From assembly GCA_903933475.1 (NCBI GenBank), contig CAIZKE010000162.1:1-7663 (forward strand): DNA of 7,663 bases, in the 5' to 3' direction. This document shows positions 1 to 7,001 of this stretch, piece by piece. Source of the DNA: an uncultured Alphaproteobacteria bacterium (GTDB lineage Bacteria; Pseudomonadota; Alphaproteobacteria; Caulobacterales; Caulobacteraceae). Made by a program: the position numbers and the translations under genes. The notes beneath the pieces were generated by a model. It was not told the origin of the DNA. It searched no databases and was given only the letters and a program-made list of their open reading frames with translations. The number at the start of each line of letters is the position of its first letter. The stretch's first letter is position 1.

Positions 1-1
1 G

Positions 2-112
2 ACCCTGGTCGCGATGGTCACCCACGCCAGCGCCGAGGCCCTGGGCCTGGCGCCGGGCACCCCGGTCCGGGCCCTGATCAAGGCCGGGCATGTCCTGCTG
101 GCTGTGGGGTGA
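2..112 (+). CDS. C-terminal end of a TOBE/Mop-domain molybdate-related protein (partial)
   Basis: Only the last 36 residues are in the window; the gene begins upstream and stops with TGA at 110-112. The visible peptide runs from TLVAMVTHASAEALGL through APGTPVRALIKAGHVLLAVG. It matches the core of a TOBE (Mop) molybdate-binding repeat: a strand with xxVTxxSxExLGL, the turn LxPGxxVxALIKA, then a closing hydrophobic strand. In this family the repeat binds molybdate or tungstate oxyanion. It occurs at the C-terminus of the ModE repressor, of the ModC transporter ATPase and in small Mop storage proteins. The ALIKAxxVLLA ending looks most like ModE or Mop, but the upstream domain (winged helix or ABC ATPase) lies outside the window, so the protein cannot be named. 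It converges on phoD, with a strong hairpin between them. Confidence 0.75.
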   Translation, partial: TLVAMVTHASAEALGLAPGTPVRALIKAGHVLLAVG

Positions 113-138
113 GGGCTGCCTCCCCCTCACCGGGCCCT

Positions 139-170
139 GCCCGGAGCCCCCCTGGGGGGAGCCTCCGGGC
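139..170. terminator. Bidirectional terminator-like hairpin between convergent genes
   Basis: Bases 139-146 (GCCCGGAG) pair perfectly with 163-170 (CTCCGGGC). Inside that stem, C6 at 147-152 faces G6 at 154-159, with AGC bulged at 160-162, so much of the C/G tract can extend the stem. It lies between the end of the TOBE-domain gene (112) and the end of phoD (179), which is where a shared terminator for convergent transcripts is expected. No T-tract follows on either strand, so if it terminates it is not a textbook intrinsic terminator; it may instead protect transcript ends. Confidence 0.5.
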
Positions 171-178
171 GCTTGGGG

Positions 179-1846
179 CTAGGCCTCCTTCAGTCCGGAG
201 ATCCCGTCAGTGCCCGGGGTGAAGGTGAAGGTCTTCAGGACGCTGGTCGTGAAGGTCTTCTCCTGGATGGTGGAGACGACCATCATCTCGGCCTTGCCGT
301 TGGTCCGCCCAAGGGTCAGGAGGACGAAGCCCTTGGCGGCCTGGTCGGAGTAGACCACCTCGCGGTTGGTGTCGGCCATGACCTGGCCCACGGGCACACC
401 CGGCAGGACATCGCCGGCACCGGGGCTGGTGATGCCGGTCGTGCCGAACTCCACGGCCACCCGCTTTCCGCCCTCGGGGGCGTCGTAGAGCTCATTGGCC
501 CAGAAGGCGTGGCTGTCGCCGGAAACGACGACGGCGTTGGCCTTCGCCCGGCTGATCAGGTCGTAGAGGCGCTGGCGGTCGACCGGGTAGCCGTCCCACA
601 TGTCCAGGCCATAGGGCAGGCCCAGCTTCGAGATCCCGGACATGCGGTCGATGCGCTTTATGCCGTCCGGGCCGAGGTCCGCCGTGGCGGCAGCGAACTT
701 GTCCGGGCCCAGGGCGGCGCGCAGGTCGGGCACATTCACCCGGGCCATGACCACCTCATTGCCGAGCACCTGCCAGGTGCGGCCGGACTTCACCGAATTG
801 GCGAGGCCCCGGCGCAGCCAGTCGGACTGGGAAGGACCCATCATGCGGCGGTCCGGGTCGGCCAGGCGCTTGCGGAACCGGGCGACATCCGGCTTGCCAT
901 CCGCACCGTTCAGGTCGGTGGCGTAGTCCAGTTGCAGGTCCCGGGCGGTCAGCCGGGTCTCGAGCATGAAGAGGGTGGCGAGGTCGCCGAACTCGAAGGT
1001 CCGGTTGATGGAGAAGCCGCCGCCGTCGGGTTCGCGGATGGGCATCCACTCGTAATAGGCCTTGATGGCCGCCGCCTTGCGGCGGTTCCAGGAACCTTCG
1101 TCCTTCTGGTGGTTCTCGGCGCCGTCCGTCCAGGCGTTGTTGGCGGTCTCATGGTCGTCCCAGACGACGATCCAGGGGGCCCGGGCATGGGCCGCCTGGA
1201 GCTGGGGATCGGTCTTGGTCTGGGCGTGCCGGTTGCGATAGTCCCCAAGGGTGAGGATCTCGTGGTCCGGCTGGACCCGGCGTCCCAGCTTCTTGCCCGC
1301 TTCAGCGCCGTATCCCTCGGGAGCGTACTCGTAGATGTAGTCGCCCAGGTGGAGGACGACATCGACCCGCGGCAGGTCGGCGATGGCCTGGTAGGCATTG
1401 AAGTACCCGGCCTGCCAGAGGGCGCAGGAAGCGACGGCCATGACGGCGTCCTCGACCTGGCCTTCGGGCAGGGTGCGGGTGCGGCCCATGGGCGAGGTCA
1501 CGCCGTTCGATGTGAAGGTGAAGGTGTAGGCCCGGCCCGGATCGAGGCCGCCGACATCGACCTTGACGGTGAAGTCCTTGGCCGCCGAGGTCGTTCCCCG
1601 GCCCGACTTCGCGCCACCGGCTCGCCGGTCGATGGGGTTGAGGCTCCACGCGTAGGAGATGGAACCGCTGGAGGGATCCAGGGGCGTGATGCGGGTCCAG
1701 AGGATGACGCGGTCGCCGGTGGGATCCCCCGAGGCGACCCCGTGGTCGAACCGGACCTGGCGGGTCCCCTGGGCGGCGGCACTTCCACCGGCGGCGACGC
1801 TTCCGGCCCCGAACAGGGCGAGGGCCCTGCGACGATCCATGCGCAT
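179..1846 (-). CDS. phoD: PhoD-family alkaline phosphatase/phosphodiesterase, Tat-exported
   Basis: This 555-residue protein is typical in length for PhoD, a calcium/iron-type metallophosphatase that releases phosphate from mono- and diesters outside the cytoplasm. Residues 4-26 form a twin-arginine signal (MDRRRALALFGAGS, then an Ala/Gly stretch), so export as a folded, metal-loaded enzyme through Tat is expected. The PhoD N-terminal domain follows (FDHGVASGDPTGDRVILWTRITP, 33-55). The catalytic domain carries the family signatures ASC (139-141), HLGDYIYEY (166-174), WDDHE (229-233), LETR (295-298), GNE (362-364), GDSH (443-446) and EFGTTGITSPG (466-476); the Cys, Asp and His residues there are the likely metal ligands. 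Usual family members have GNQ where this one has GNE. A GTG at 1885 would add 13 residues, but ATG at 1844-1846 has an AGGGGGA ribosome site about 10 nt upstream and places the RR motif correctly. I saw no Pho box upstream, so phosphate control is not demonstrated. Confidence 0.93.
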   Translation of the reverse strand: MRMDRRRALALFGAGSVAAGGSAAAQGTRQVRFDHGVASGDPTGDRVILWTRITPLDPSSGSISYAWSLNPIDRRAGGAKSGRGTTSAAKDFTVKVDVGGLDPGRAYTFTFTSNGVTSPMGRTRTLPEGQVEDAVMAVASCALWQAGYFNAYQAIADLPRVDVVLHLGDYIYEYAPEGYGAEAGKKLGRRVQPDHEILTLGDYRNRHAQTKTDPQLQAAHARAPWIVVWDDHETANNAWTDGAENHQKDEGSWNRRKAAAIKAYYEWMPIREPDGGGFSINRTFEFGDLATLFMLETRLTARDLQLDYATDLNGADGKPDVARFRKRLADPDRRMMGPSQSDWLRRGLANSVKSGRTWQVLGNEVVMARVNVPDLRAALGPDKFAAATADLGPDGIKRIDRMSGISKLGLPYGLDMWDGYPVDRQRLYDLISRAKANAVVVSGDSHAFWANELYDAPEGGKRVAVEFGTTGITSPGAGDVLPGVPVGQVMADTNREVVYSDQAAKGFVLLTLGRTNGKAEMMVVSTIQEKTFTTSVLKTFTFTPGTDGISGLKEA

Positions 1847-1979
1847 GTTCTGAAAGTCCCCCTGGGCGGCCCCTGCGGCCGACACACCTGCCCCGGTGTC
1901 CTAAAGACCCCAGATGACGATACCGTGTCCAGACCTTCAGGGCCTTGCGGCGGCGTCGCCGGATGGGATTCATGGCCCG

Positions 1980-2984
<1,005 letters not shown>

Positions 2985-3005
2985 CGGGCTGTGGCGGACC
3001 GCCGC

Positions 3006-3034
3006 CTTGAAGCCGCCGCTTTCCCTCACTAGGT
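3006..3034 (+). promoter_or_regulatory. Putative sigma-32 (RpoH)-type promoter of rpoH
   Basis: CTTGAA at 3006-3011 is a perfect heat-shock -35 element. After exactly 17 nt comes CTAGGT (3029-3034), matching four of six bases of the CTATAT-type -10 described for alphaproteobacterial RpoH promoters. Transcription would begin near 3041, leaving a leader of about 50 nt before the rpoH start. A sigma-32-dependent promoter driving rpoH itself is reported for Caulobacter crescentus, so positive autoregulation is plausible here. Transcription may also read through from rluD. The weak point is the -10. Confidence 0.55.
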
Positions 3035-3076
3035 GAATCCCGACTTGGGGGGTGGGTCTTTTGCCGCCTCCTGAAT

Positions 3077-3081
3077 GGAGG
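3077..3081 (+). promoter_or_regulatory. rpoH ribosome binding site
   Basis: The sequence GGAGG ends 9 nt before ATG 3091 and touches ATG 3082. The spacing decides the rpoH start in favour of 3091, which also gives the N-terminus typical of alphaproteobacterial RpoH. Confidence 0.75.
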
Positions 3082-3090
3082 ATGAGCCGC

Positions 3091-3978
3091 ATGCCCGCGA
3101 ACACTCTGGCCGTGATGACCCCCGAGGGAGGTCTCTCCCGGTACCTGACCGAGATTCGCAAGTTCCCCATGCTCGCCAAGGACGAGGAGTTCATGCTGGG
3201 CAAGGCCTGGCGTGAACATGAGGACCCCCAGGCGGCCCACCGGCTGGTGACCAGCCACCTGCGCCTGGTGGCCAAGATCGCCATGGGCTACCGCGGCTAC
3301 GGCCTGCCCATTGGCGAGGTGATCTCCGAGGGCAATGTGGGCCTGATGCAGGCCGTCAAGAAGTTCGAGCCCGACAAGGGCTTTCGCCTGGCCACCTACG
3401 CCATGTGGTGGATTCGCGCCTCGATCCAGGAATACATCCTGAGGTCGTGGAGCCTGGTCAAGATGGGCACGACGGCCTCGCAGAAGAAGCTGTTCTTCAA
3501 CCTTCGCAAGGCCAAGAGCGCCATCTCGGCCTTCCAGGAAGGCGACCTGCATCCCGACCAGGTCGACACCATCGCCACCAAGCTGGGGGTCCAGAAGGAC
3601 GAGGTCGTCTCGATGAACCGGCGCCTGTCCGGCCCTGACGCCTCGCTGAACGCCCCCATGCGGGTCGATGGCGAGAGCGAGTGGCAGGACTGGCTGGAGG
3701 ACACGAGCGCGGTCAGCCAGGAGACCCAGGTTGCCGAGAGCGAGGAGCGCACCCAGCGGATGAGCCTGCTGGAGGCGGCCATGATCGATCTCTCCGACCG
3801 CGAACGGCATATCCTGACCGAGCGGCGCCTGAAGGACGACCCGACCACCCTCGAGGACCTGGCCTCCCAGTACGGGGTCAGCCGCGAGCGCGTGCGCCAG
3901 ATCGAGGTCCGCGCCTTCGAGAAGCTGCAGAAAGCCATGCTGGCCGCGGCCCGGGCCAAGAACCTGGTCGAGGCCTGA
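3091..3978 (+). CDS. rpoH: RNA polymerase heat-shock sigma factor sigma-32
   Basis: This group-3 sigma factor directs RNA polymerase to chaperone and protease genes under heat and protein-folding stress. At 295 residues it has the usual length. Region 1.2/2.1 begins with GGLSRYLTEIRKFPMLAKDEE (13-33). Region 2 follows with RLVTSHLRLVAKIAMGYRGYGLP, EGNVGLMQAVKKFEP and ATYAMWWIRASIQEYILRSW (51-120). The RpoH box QKKLFFNLRK (131-140) separates sigma-32 from housekeeping sigma factors. Region 3 contains NRRLSGPDASLNAP. Region 4.2 (253-276) is the helix-turn-helix DLASQYGVSRERVRQIEVRAF that reads the -35 element. A GTG at 3052 and an ATG at 3082 are alternative starts, but GGAGG at 3077-3081 is 9 nt before ATG 3091, the ideal distance, and it abuts ATG 3082. 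The gene stands alone between rluD and hairpins at its 3' side. All expected domains are intact. Confidence 0.97.
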   Translation: MPANTLAVMTPEGGLSRYLTEIRKFPMLAKDEEFMLGKAWREHEDPQAAHRLVTSHLRLVAKIAMGYRGYGLPIGEVISEGNVGLMQAVKKFEPDKGFRLATYAMWWIRASIQEYILRSWSLVKMGTTASQKKLFFNLRKAKSAISAFQEGDLHPDQVDTIATKLGVQKDEVVSMNRRLSGPDASLNAPMRVDGESEWQDWLEDTSAVSQETQVAESEERTQRMSLLEAAMIDLSDRERHILTERRLKDDPTTLEDLASQYGVSRERVRQIEVRAFEKLQKAMLAAARAKNLVEA

Positions 3979-3980
3979 GC

Positions 3981-4001
3981 CCGGCCCGCTTAGCGGGTCG
4001 G
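3981..4001 (+). terminator. Hairpin immediately after the rpoH stop
   Basis: Bases 3981-3989 (CCGGCCCGC) pair with 3993-4001 (GCGGGTCGG) around a three-base TTA loop. All nine pairs form, one of them G-U. It starts two bases after the rpoH stop codon. No T-run follows, so it is either a first terminator element or a structure that stabilises the rpoH 3' end; the T-tailed hairpin at 4054-4076 is the better true terminator. Confidence 0.4.
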
Positions 4002-4029
4002 ATCGGGGGCGGGCTGAGACGGACATCGA

Positions 4030-4051
4030 CAAGTCAACGCGCATTGACATG
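4030..4051. promoter_or_regulatory. 22-bp imperfect palindrome, candidate TetR operator for the P450 unit
   Basis: Left arm CAAGTCAA (4030-4037) and right arm TTGACATG (4044-4051) match at seven of eight positions. The centre (CGCGCA) adds GC/GC symmetry, so nine of eleven base pairs are symmetric in total. Length and form fit operators of TetR-family dimers. It lies 71 bp before the P450 start, in a unit that encodes its own TetR regulator. The right arm contains TTGACA (4044-4049), identical to a consensus -35 hexamer, so a bound repressor could block RNA polymerase. However, the nearest -10-like TTTTAT is 21 nt away and belongs to a terminator, so the promoter itself is not established. 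Confidence 0.5.
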
Positions 4052-4053
4052 GG

Positions 4054-4076
4054 CCTGCGTCCGGCGCAGGTTTTAT
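4054..4076 (+). terminator. Intrinsic terminator downstream of rpoH
   Basis: CCTGCG (4054-4059) pairs with CGCAGG (4065-4070) across the five-base loop TCCGG and is followed at once by TTTTAT. This is the standard rho-independent layout, and it is the only T-tailed hairpin I noticed here. It would end transcription from rpoH. Because it lies between the palindrome and the P450 start, it could also act as an attenuator in the P450 leader if transcription begins upstream of it. Confidence 0.65.
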
Positions 4077-4086
4077 CCTGAGGAAG

Positions 4087-4104
4087 GCCGCGCCAAGACG
4101 CGGC
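4087..4104 (+). promoter_or_regulatory. Leader hairpin just upstream of the P450 ribosome site
   Basis: GCCGCG (4087-4092) and CGCGGC (4099-4104) form a perfect 6-bp stem with a six-base loop CCAAGA. The ribosome binding site AGGGAG (4111-4116) lies six bases beyond it and ATG 4123 six bases after that. It may simply stabilise the 5' end or influence ribosome access; no function is shown. GC-rich DNA produces such stems by chance fairly often. Confidence 0.3.
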
Positions 4105-4122
4105 TAGGCTAGGGAGAGACCC

Positions 4123-5424
4123 ATGAATATCGCCGTCAGGATCGATTCCGACGAGGCCGTCCGCGAGGCCCACGAGACCCCACTGGAACTGCTGAACCCC
4201 GGCCGGGCCGACCGGTTCCAGAAGGACACCATCTTTCCGGTCTTCGCCCGCCTGCGGAAGGAAGACCCCGTCCACTTCACCGCTGACAGCGACTTTGGGC
4301 CCTATTGGTCCGTGACCCGCTGGAAGGACATCATGGCGGTGGACACCAACCACGACATCTTCTCGTCGGCCCAGGGCATCACCCTGCCGAACCTGGTGGC
4401 CCTGGCCGAGCAGCAGAAGGTGCTGGGCGAACTGGCCCGTCCCCGGACCGGCGGCGGCGGGGCTGGCTTCATCACCATGGACGAGCCCGAGCACGGGGCC
4501 CAGCGCAAGGCCGTGAGCCCCACCGTGGCCCCGGCAAACCTGCACAGGATGGCCCCCATCGTCCGCGAGCGGGCGGGGCTGATCCTGGATTCCCTGCCCA
4601 TCGGCAAGGAGTTCGACTGGGTCGACCTGGTGTCGAAGGAACTGACCGCCATGACCCTGGCGACCCTCTTCGACTTCCCCTTCGAGGATCGCCGCAAGCT
4701 GACCTACTGGTCGGACATGGTCACCAATCCGCCCGGCCACGGCCCCGTGAAGAGCTGGGAGCACAAGTTCCAGGCCCTGACCGAGTGCTTCGGCGCCTTC
4801 GAGGAACTGTGGAACCAGAAGGTCAACGCCGAGCCCTCGGCCGACCTGATCTCCATGCTGGTGCACAATCCGGCGACCCGCGACATTGACCGTGACACCT
4901 ATCGCGGCAACGTCATCCTGCTGATCGTCGGCGGCAACGACACCACCCGGAACACCATCTCCGGCAGCGTCGTGGCCCTGAACCAGTTCCCCGACCAGTA
5001 CGCCAAGCTGCGCGCCAACCCTGGCCTGATCCCCTCCATGGTCTCGGAGACCATCCGCTGGCAGACCCCCCTGGCCCATATGGCCCGGGTGGCGAAGACC
5101 GACTTCGAGCTGGCCGGCAAGACCATCAAGGCCGGCGAGCGGGTGGTGATGTGGTACCTCTCGGGCAACCGGGACGAGGACGAGATCGAGAACCCGAACA
5201 GCTACATCATCGACCGCGACCAGTCCCGGCATCACATGTCGTTCGGCTTCGGCGTCCACCGCTGCGTGGGCAACCGAGTGGCCGAGCTGCAGCTGACCAT
5301 CATCTGGGAAGAGATCCTCAAGCGCTTCCCCGACATCCGGGTCTCCGGCGAGCCGGTCCGCAACTTCTCGGCCTTCGTCCACGGCTTCGAGAGCCTGCCG
5401 GTCATCATCCCGAGCCGGAACTGA
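4123..5424 (+). CDS. Cytochrome P450, CYP153-like terminal alkane/fatty-acid hydroxylase
   Basis: This 433-residue soluble bacterial P450 has all core motifs. They are the I-helix oxygen-activation segment VGGNDTTRN (269-277), the K-helix ExxR as ETIR (309-312), and the haem loop SFGFGVHRCVGNR (373-385), where Cys381 ligates the iron. Several stretches are characteristic of CYP153: FITMDEPEHGAQRKAVSPTVAP (116-137), RANPGLIPSMVSETIRWQTPLAHM (297-320), VVMWYLSGNRDEDEIE (341-356), and EEILKRFPDI near the end. CYP153 enzymes hydroxylate the terminal carbon of medium-chain alkanes, alcohols or fatty acids, using electrons from a ferredoxin and a ferredoxin reductase; neither partner is encoded in the window. 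ATG 4123 is supported by AGGGAG six bases upstream. A TetR-family regulator gene follows after 16 bp, so the two are probably one transcript. The substrate is unknown; assignment to CYP153 is by recognised motifs, not a search. Confidence 0.9.
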   Translation: MNIAVRIDSDEAVREAHETPLELLNPGRADRFQKDTIFPVFARLRKEDPVHFTADSDFGPYWSVTRWKDIMAVDTNHDIFSSAQGITLPNLVALAEQQKVLGELARPRTGGGGAGFITMDEPEHGAQRKAVSPTVAPANLHRMAPIVRERAGLILDSLPIGKEFDWVDLVSKELTAMTLATLFDFPFEDRRKLTYWSDMVTNPPGHGPVKSWEHKFQALTECFGAFEELWNQKVNAEPSADLISMLVHNPATRDIDRDTYRGNVILLIVGGNDTTRNTISGSVVALNQFPDQYAKLRANPGLIPSMVSETIRWQTPLAHMARVAKTDFELAGKTIKAGERVVMWYLSGNRDEDEIENPNSYIIDRDQSRHHMSFGFGVHRCVGNRVAELQLTIIWEEILKRFPDIRVSGEPVRNFSAFVHGFESLPVIIPSRN

Positions 5425-5440
5425 GTCCGGGCCGGACCGC

Positions 5441-6034
5441 ATGACCGATCTCGCGGAACCGGCGCGCCCTGCCGCGCCGCCCCGGCGTCGTGACGCCGGG
5501 GCCACCCGCGCGGCCATACTCGAGGCGGCCAGGAACGCCTTTGCCGCCACCGGCTATGACCGGACCTCCCTGCGGGACATCGCCGCCCTGGCCGGATCGG
5601 ACGTGGCCCTGATCCCGCGCTATTTCGGGGGCAAGGAGGGCCTGTTCACCGAGGCCCTCAAGGCCACCATCGCCCCCGACCGACTGCGCGACTGGGACCG
5701 GAGCCGCTTTTCCCGGGACGTGGCCGAGATGATGGCCGGCGCCGCCGACATCGCCGACCCCCGGACCCGGACCTTCCAGTTCCTTCTGCAGGCGGCGACC
5801 TCGCCCACCACGGCGCCCCTGCTGGGGCGGGCGGTGCAGGAGCGCTTCCTGGCCCCCATCCGGGACTGGCTGGGCGACGAGGCCGGTCAGGAACGGGCCC
5901 GCGTGCTGGCCGCGATCTATATCGGCTTCCTGGTCGAGCGCCTGATCCGCGGCGCCGCCCTGGAGGGCCCTGAGCGCACCGCCTTCATCGAGCGCGTCAC
6001 TGCGGTGATCGACGGGGTGATCGGGCCTGGGTGA
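5441..6034 (+). CDS. TetR/AcrR-family transcriptional regulator
   Basis: This 197-residue protein has the usual TetR layout. An N-terminal helix-turn-helix domain covers about residues 20-70: TRAAILEAARNAFAATGYDRTSLRDIAALAGSDVALIPRYFGGKEGLF. The recognition helix lies near SDVALIPRYFGGK. The C-terminal helical ligand-binding and dimerisation domain (about 80-195) is, as usual, poorly conserved, so the inducer cannot be read from sequence. A short basic, Pro/Ala-rich tail precedes the domain. It begins 16 bp after the P450 stop, with only a weak ribosome site (CCGGA), which suggests translational coupling or low expression. A local regulator cotranscribed with its target commonly represses its own operon, and the palindrome at 4030-4051 is the obvious candidate site. 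I infer repression of the P450 relieved by its substrate or a related lipid or hydrocarbon; another target is possible. Confidence 0.9.
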   Translation: MTDLAEPARPAAPPRRRDAGATRAAILEAARNAFAATGYDRTSLRDIAALAGSDVALIPRYFGGKEGLFTEALKATIAPDRLRDWDRSRFSRDVAEMMAGAADIADPRTRTFQFLLQAATSPTTAPLLGRAVQERFLAPIRDWLGDEAGQERARVLAAIYIGFLVERLIRGAALEGPERTAFIERVTAVIDGVIGPG

Positions 6035-6081
6035 TCGGGGCCGAGCGATAGGGGCCGTAGCCGCCGCAGGGTCGCGTCGGC

Positions 6082-6855
6082 TCAGTCCGCCACGGCCCCG
6101 GCCAGCCAGCCCTCCTGCCGCAGGAGGCCTACCCGTGAGCGAGAGACAGGCGCCTCCAGGCCACCAACCAGCTGAAGGCGCAGGTTACGGCCATCCTCGA
6201 CCACACCGGTGATGGCGGCGCGCGCCACCCACCAGGACCGGTGAGTCTGTACCCCTTCGATATCCTTCAGGCCGGCGATGGCCTGGGACAGGGACATCAG
6301 TACCAGGGTCGAGCCCTGTGATGTGTGCACCCGTACATAATGGTCCTCCACCTGCAGGCAGAGGACAGTACGCCCGAGCCGGGGCGACAGGCGGTCCCGC
6401 GGGTCGGCTGAAGTCGGATCCGTTGCGGGCACCGGCGTGACCCGCCTTCGGGTCACCCAGAGGATGACCGCCATGGCGATCGCGCTGATCGCCAGACACT
6501 GGCCAAACCACTCCACCACCGAAACCCGACCGACGACCGGCCAGAGCTTCAGGGCGAGGAGCCGGCTAAGGGCGGCCGGTGGCAGGGTCAGGAGGGCGAC
6601 GGCGGGGGGCGCCCAGATCCAGGCGGCCAGCCCTCGGGTCTGCGCCCACCGCGCCAGGGCCGGCACGCCGATCGCGAAGGTCAGGGACCCCGCCCAGACA
6701 CAGACCAGCCAGTAGCCGATCCGCACGCCGAGCGAGCCGCTGAGATAGCTGCCGAAGGGGCCTAGGACACCCAGCGCCAGGCCGCAGGCCGTGGACACGG
6801 CGAAGCCGATCACCCCCGGACGCTGCAAGGCCGCCTTTCCCAAGGCCCACGCCAT
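6082..6855 (-). CDS. Membrane-anchored LytTR-domain DNA-binding regulator
   Basis: The 257-residue protein has four predicted membrane helices at about 14-37, 46-69, 76-101 and 112-135, each a long hydrophobic run. A short RRR-containing charged linker follows, then a C-terminal LytTR DNA-binding domain (about 160-250). That domain shows the family pattern: LCLQVEDHYVRVHTSQG, SLSQAIAGL, GVQTHRSWWVAR and APVSRSRVGLLR. LytTR domains bind promoter DNA through a beta-fold; here the domain would work tethered to the inner membrane, with the helices as a possible sensor. No receiver domain or neighbouring histidine kinase is present. ATG 6853-6855 is chosen over a start at 7017 because AGGAG lies six bases upstream and the extra 54 residues look non-biological. 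The gene converges on the TetR gene and diverges from the lipoprotein hydrolase gene, sharing a 146-bp intergenic region. The signal sensed and the targets are unknown. Confidence 0.88.
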   Translation of the reverse strand: MAWALGKAALQRPGVIGFAVSTACGLALGVLGPFGSYLSGSLGVRIGYWLVCVWAGSLTFAIGVPALARWAQTRGLAAWIWAPPAVALLTLPPAALSRLLALKLWPVVGRVSVVEWFGQCLAISAIAMAVILWVTRRRVTPVPATDPTSADPRDRLSPRLGRTVLCLQVEDHYVRVHTSQGSTLVLMSLSQAIAGLKDIEGVQTHRSWWVARAAITGVVEDGRNLRLQLVGGLEAPVSRSRVGLLRQEGWLAGAVAD

Positions 6856-6897
6856 CTCAGTCTCCTGTCCTCGGCAACCCCTGGGCGGCGGGACCAC

Positions 6898-6911
6898 TCG
6901 CCGGCCGGCGA
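6898..6911. promoter_or_regulatory. Perfect 14-bp palindrome in the LytTR/hydrolase divergent region
   Basis: The sequence TCGCCGGCCGGCGA is its own reverse complement. It lies 43 bases upstream of the LytTR start and 90 bases upstream of the hydrolase start, a position where one bound protein could affect both genes. It consists mostly of CCGG/GGCC steps, so chance origin in GC-rich DNA is realistic. It does not resemble the direct-repeat sites known for LytTR proteins. No convincing -35/-10 pair was seen in the rest of this intergenic region. Confidence 0.3.
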
Positions 6912-7001
6912 ACCCATTCGCCCGTTTGCCCATCACCGCTGGCGGAGAGGGAGGGTGCACGGTCCAAAGCCAATATCTTCTTTTTCTCGAAAGCCCCCAG
7001 C

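Noticed and set aside
1881..1900. ACACC/GGTGT inverted repeat between phoD and rluD as an operator
   Set aside because: The arms are only five bases long with no further symmetry, and no regulator gene is adjacent to support it.
2993..3006. A small GGCGG/CCGCC hairpin after rluD as a terminator
   Set aside because: The stem has only five pairs, lacks a T-tract and overlaps the putative sigma-32 -35 element; GC content alone can explain it.
4044..4076. A full sigma-70 promoter from TTGACA (4044-4049) and TTTTAT (4071-4076)
   Set aside because: The spacer is 21 nt, too long, and TTTTAT is the T-tail of a hairpin terminator. I kept only the palindrome and the terminator.
6856..7001. LytTR binding direct repeats in the divergent intergenic region
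   Set aside because: I looked for pairs of GTT-centred sites of the known LytTR pattern and found only isolated poor matches.
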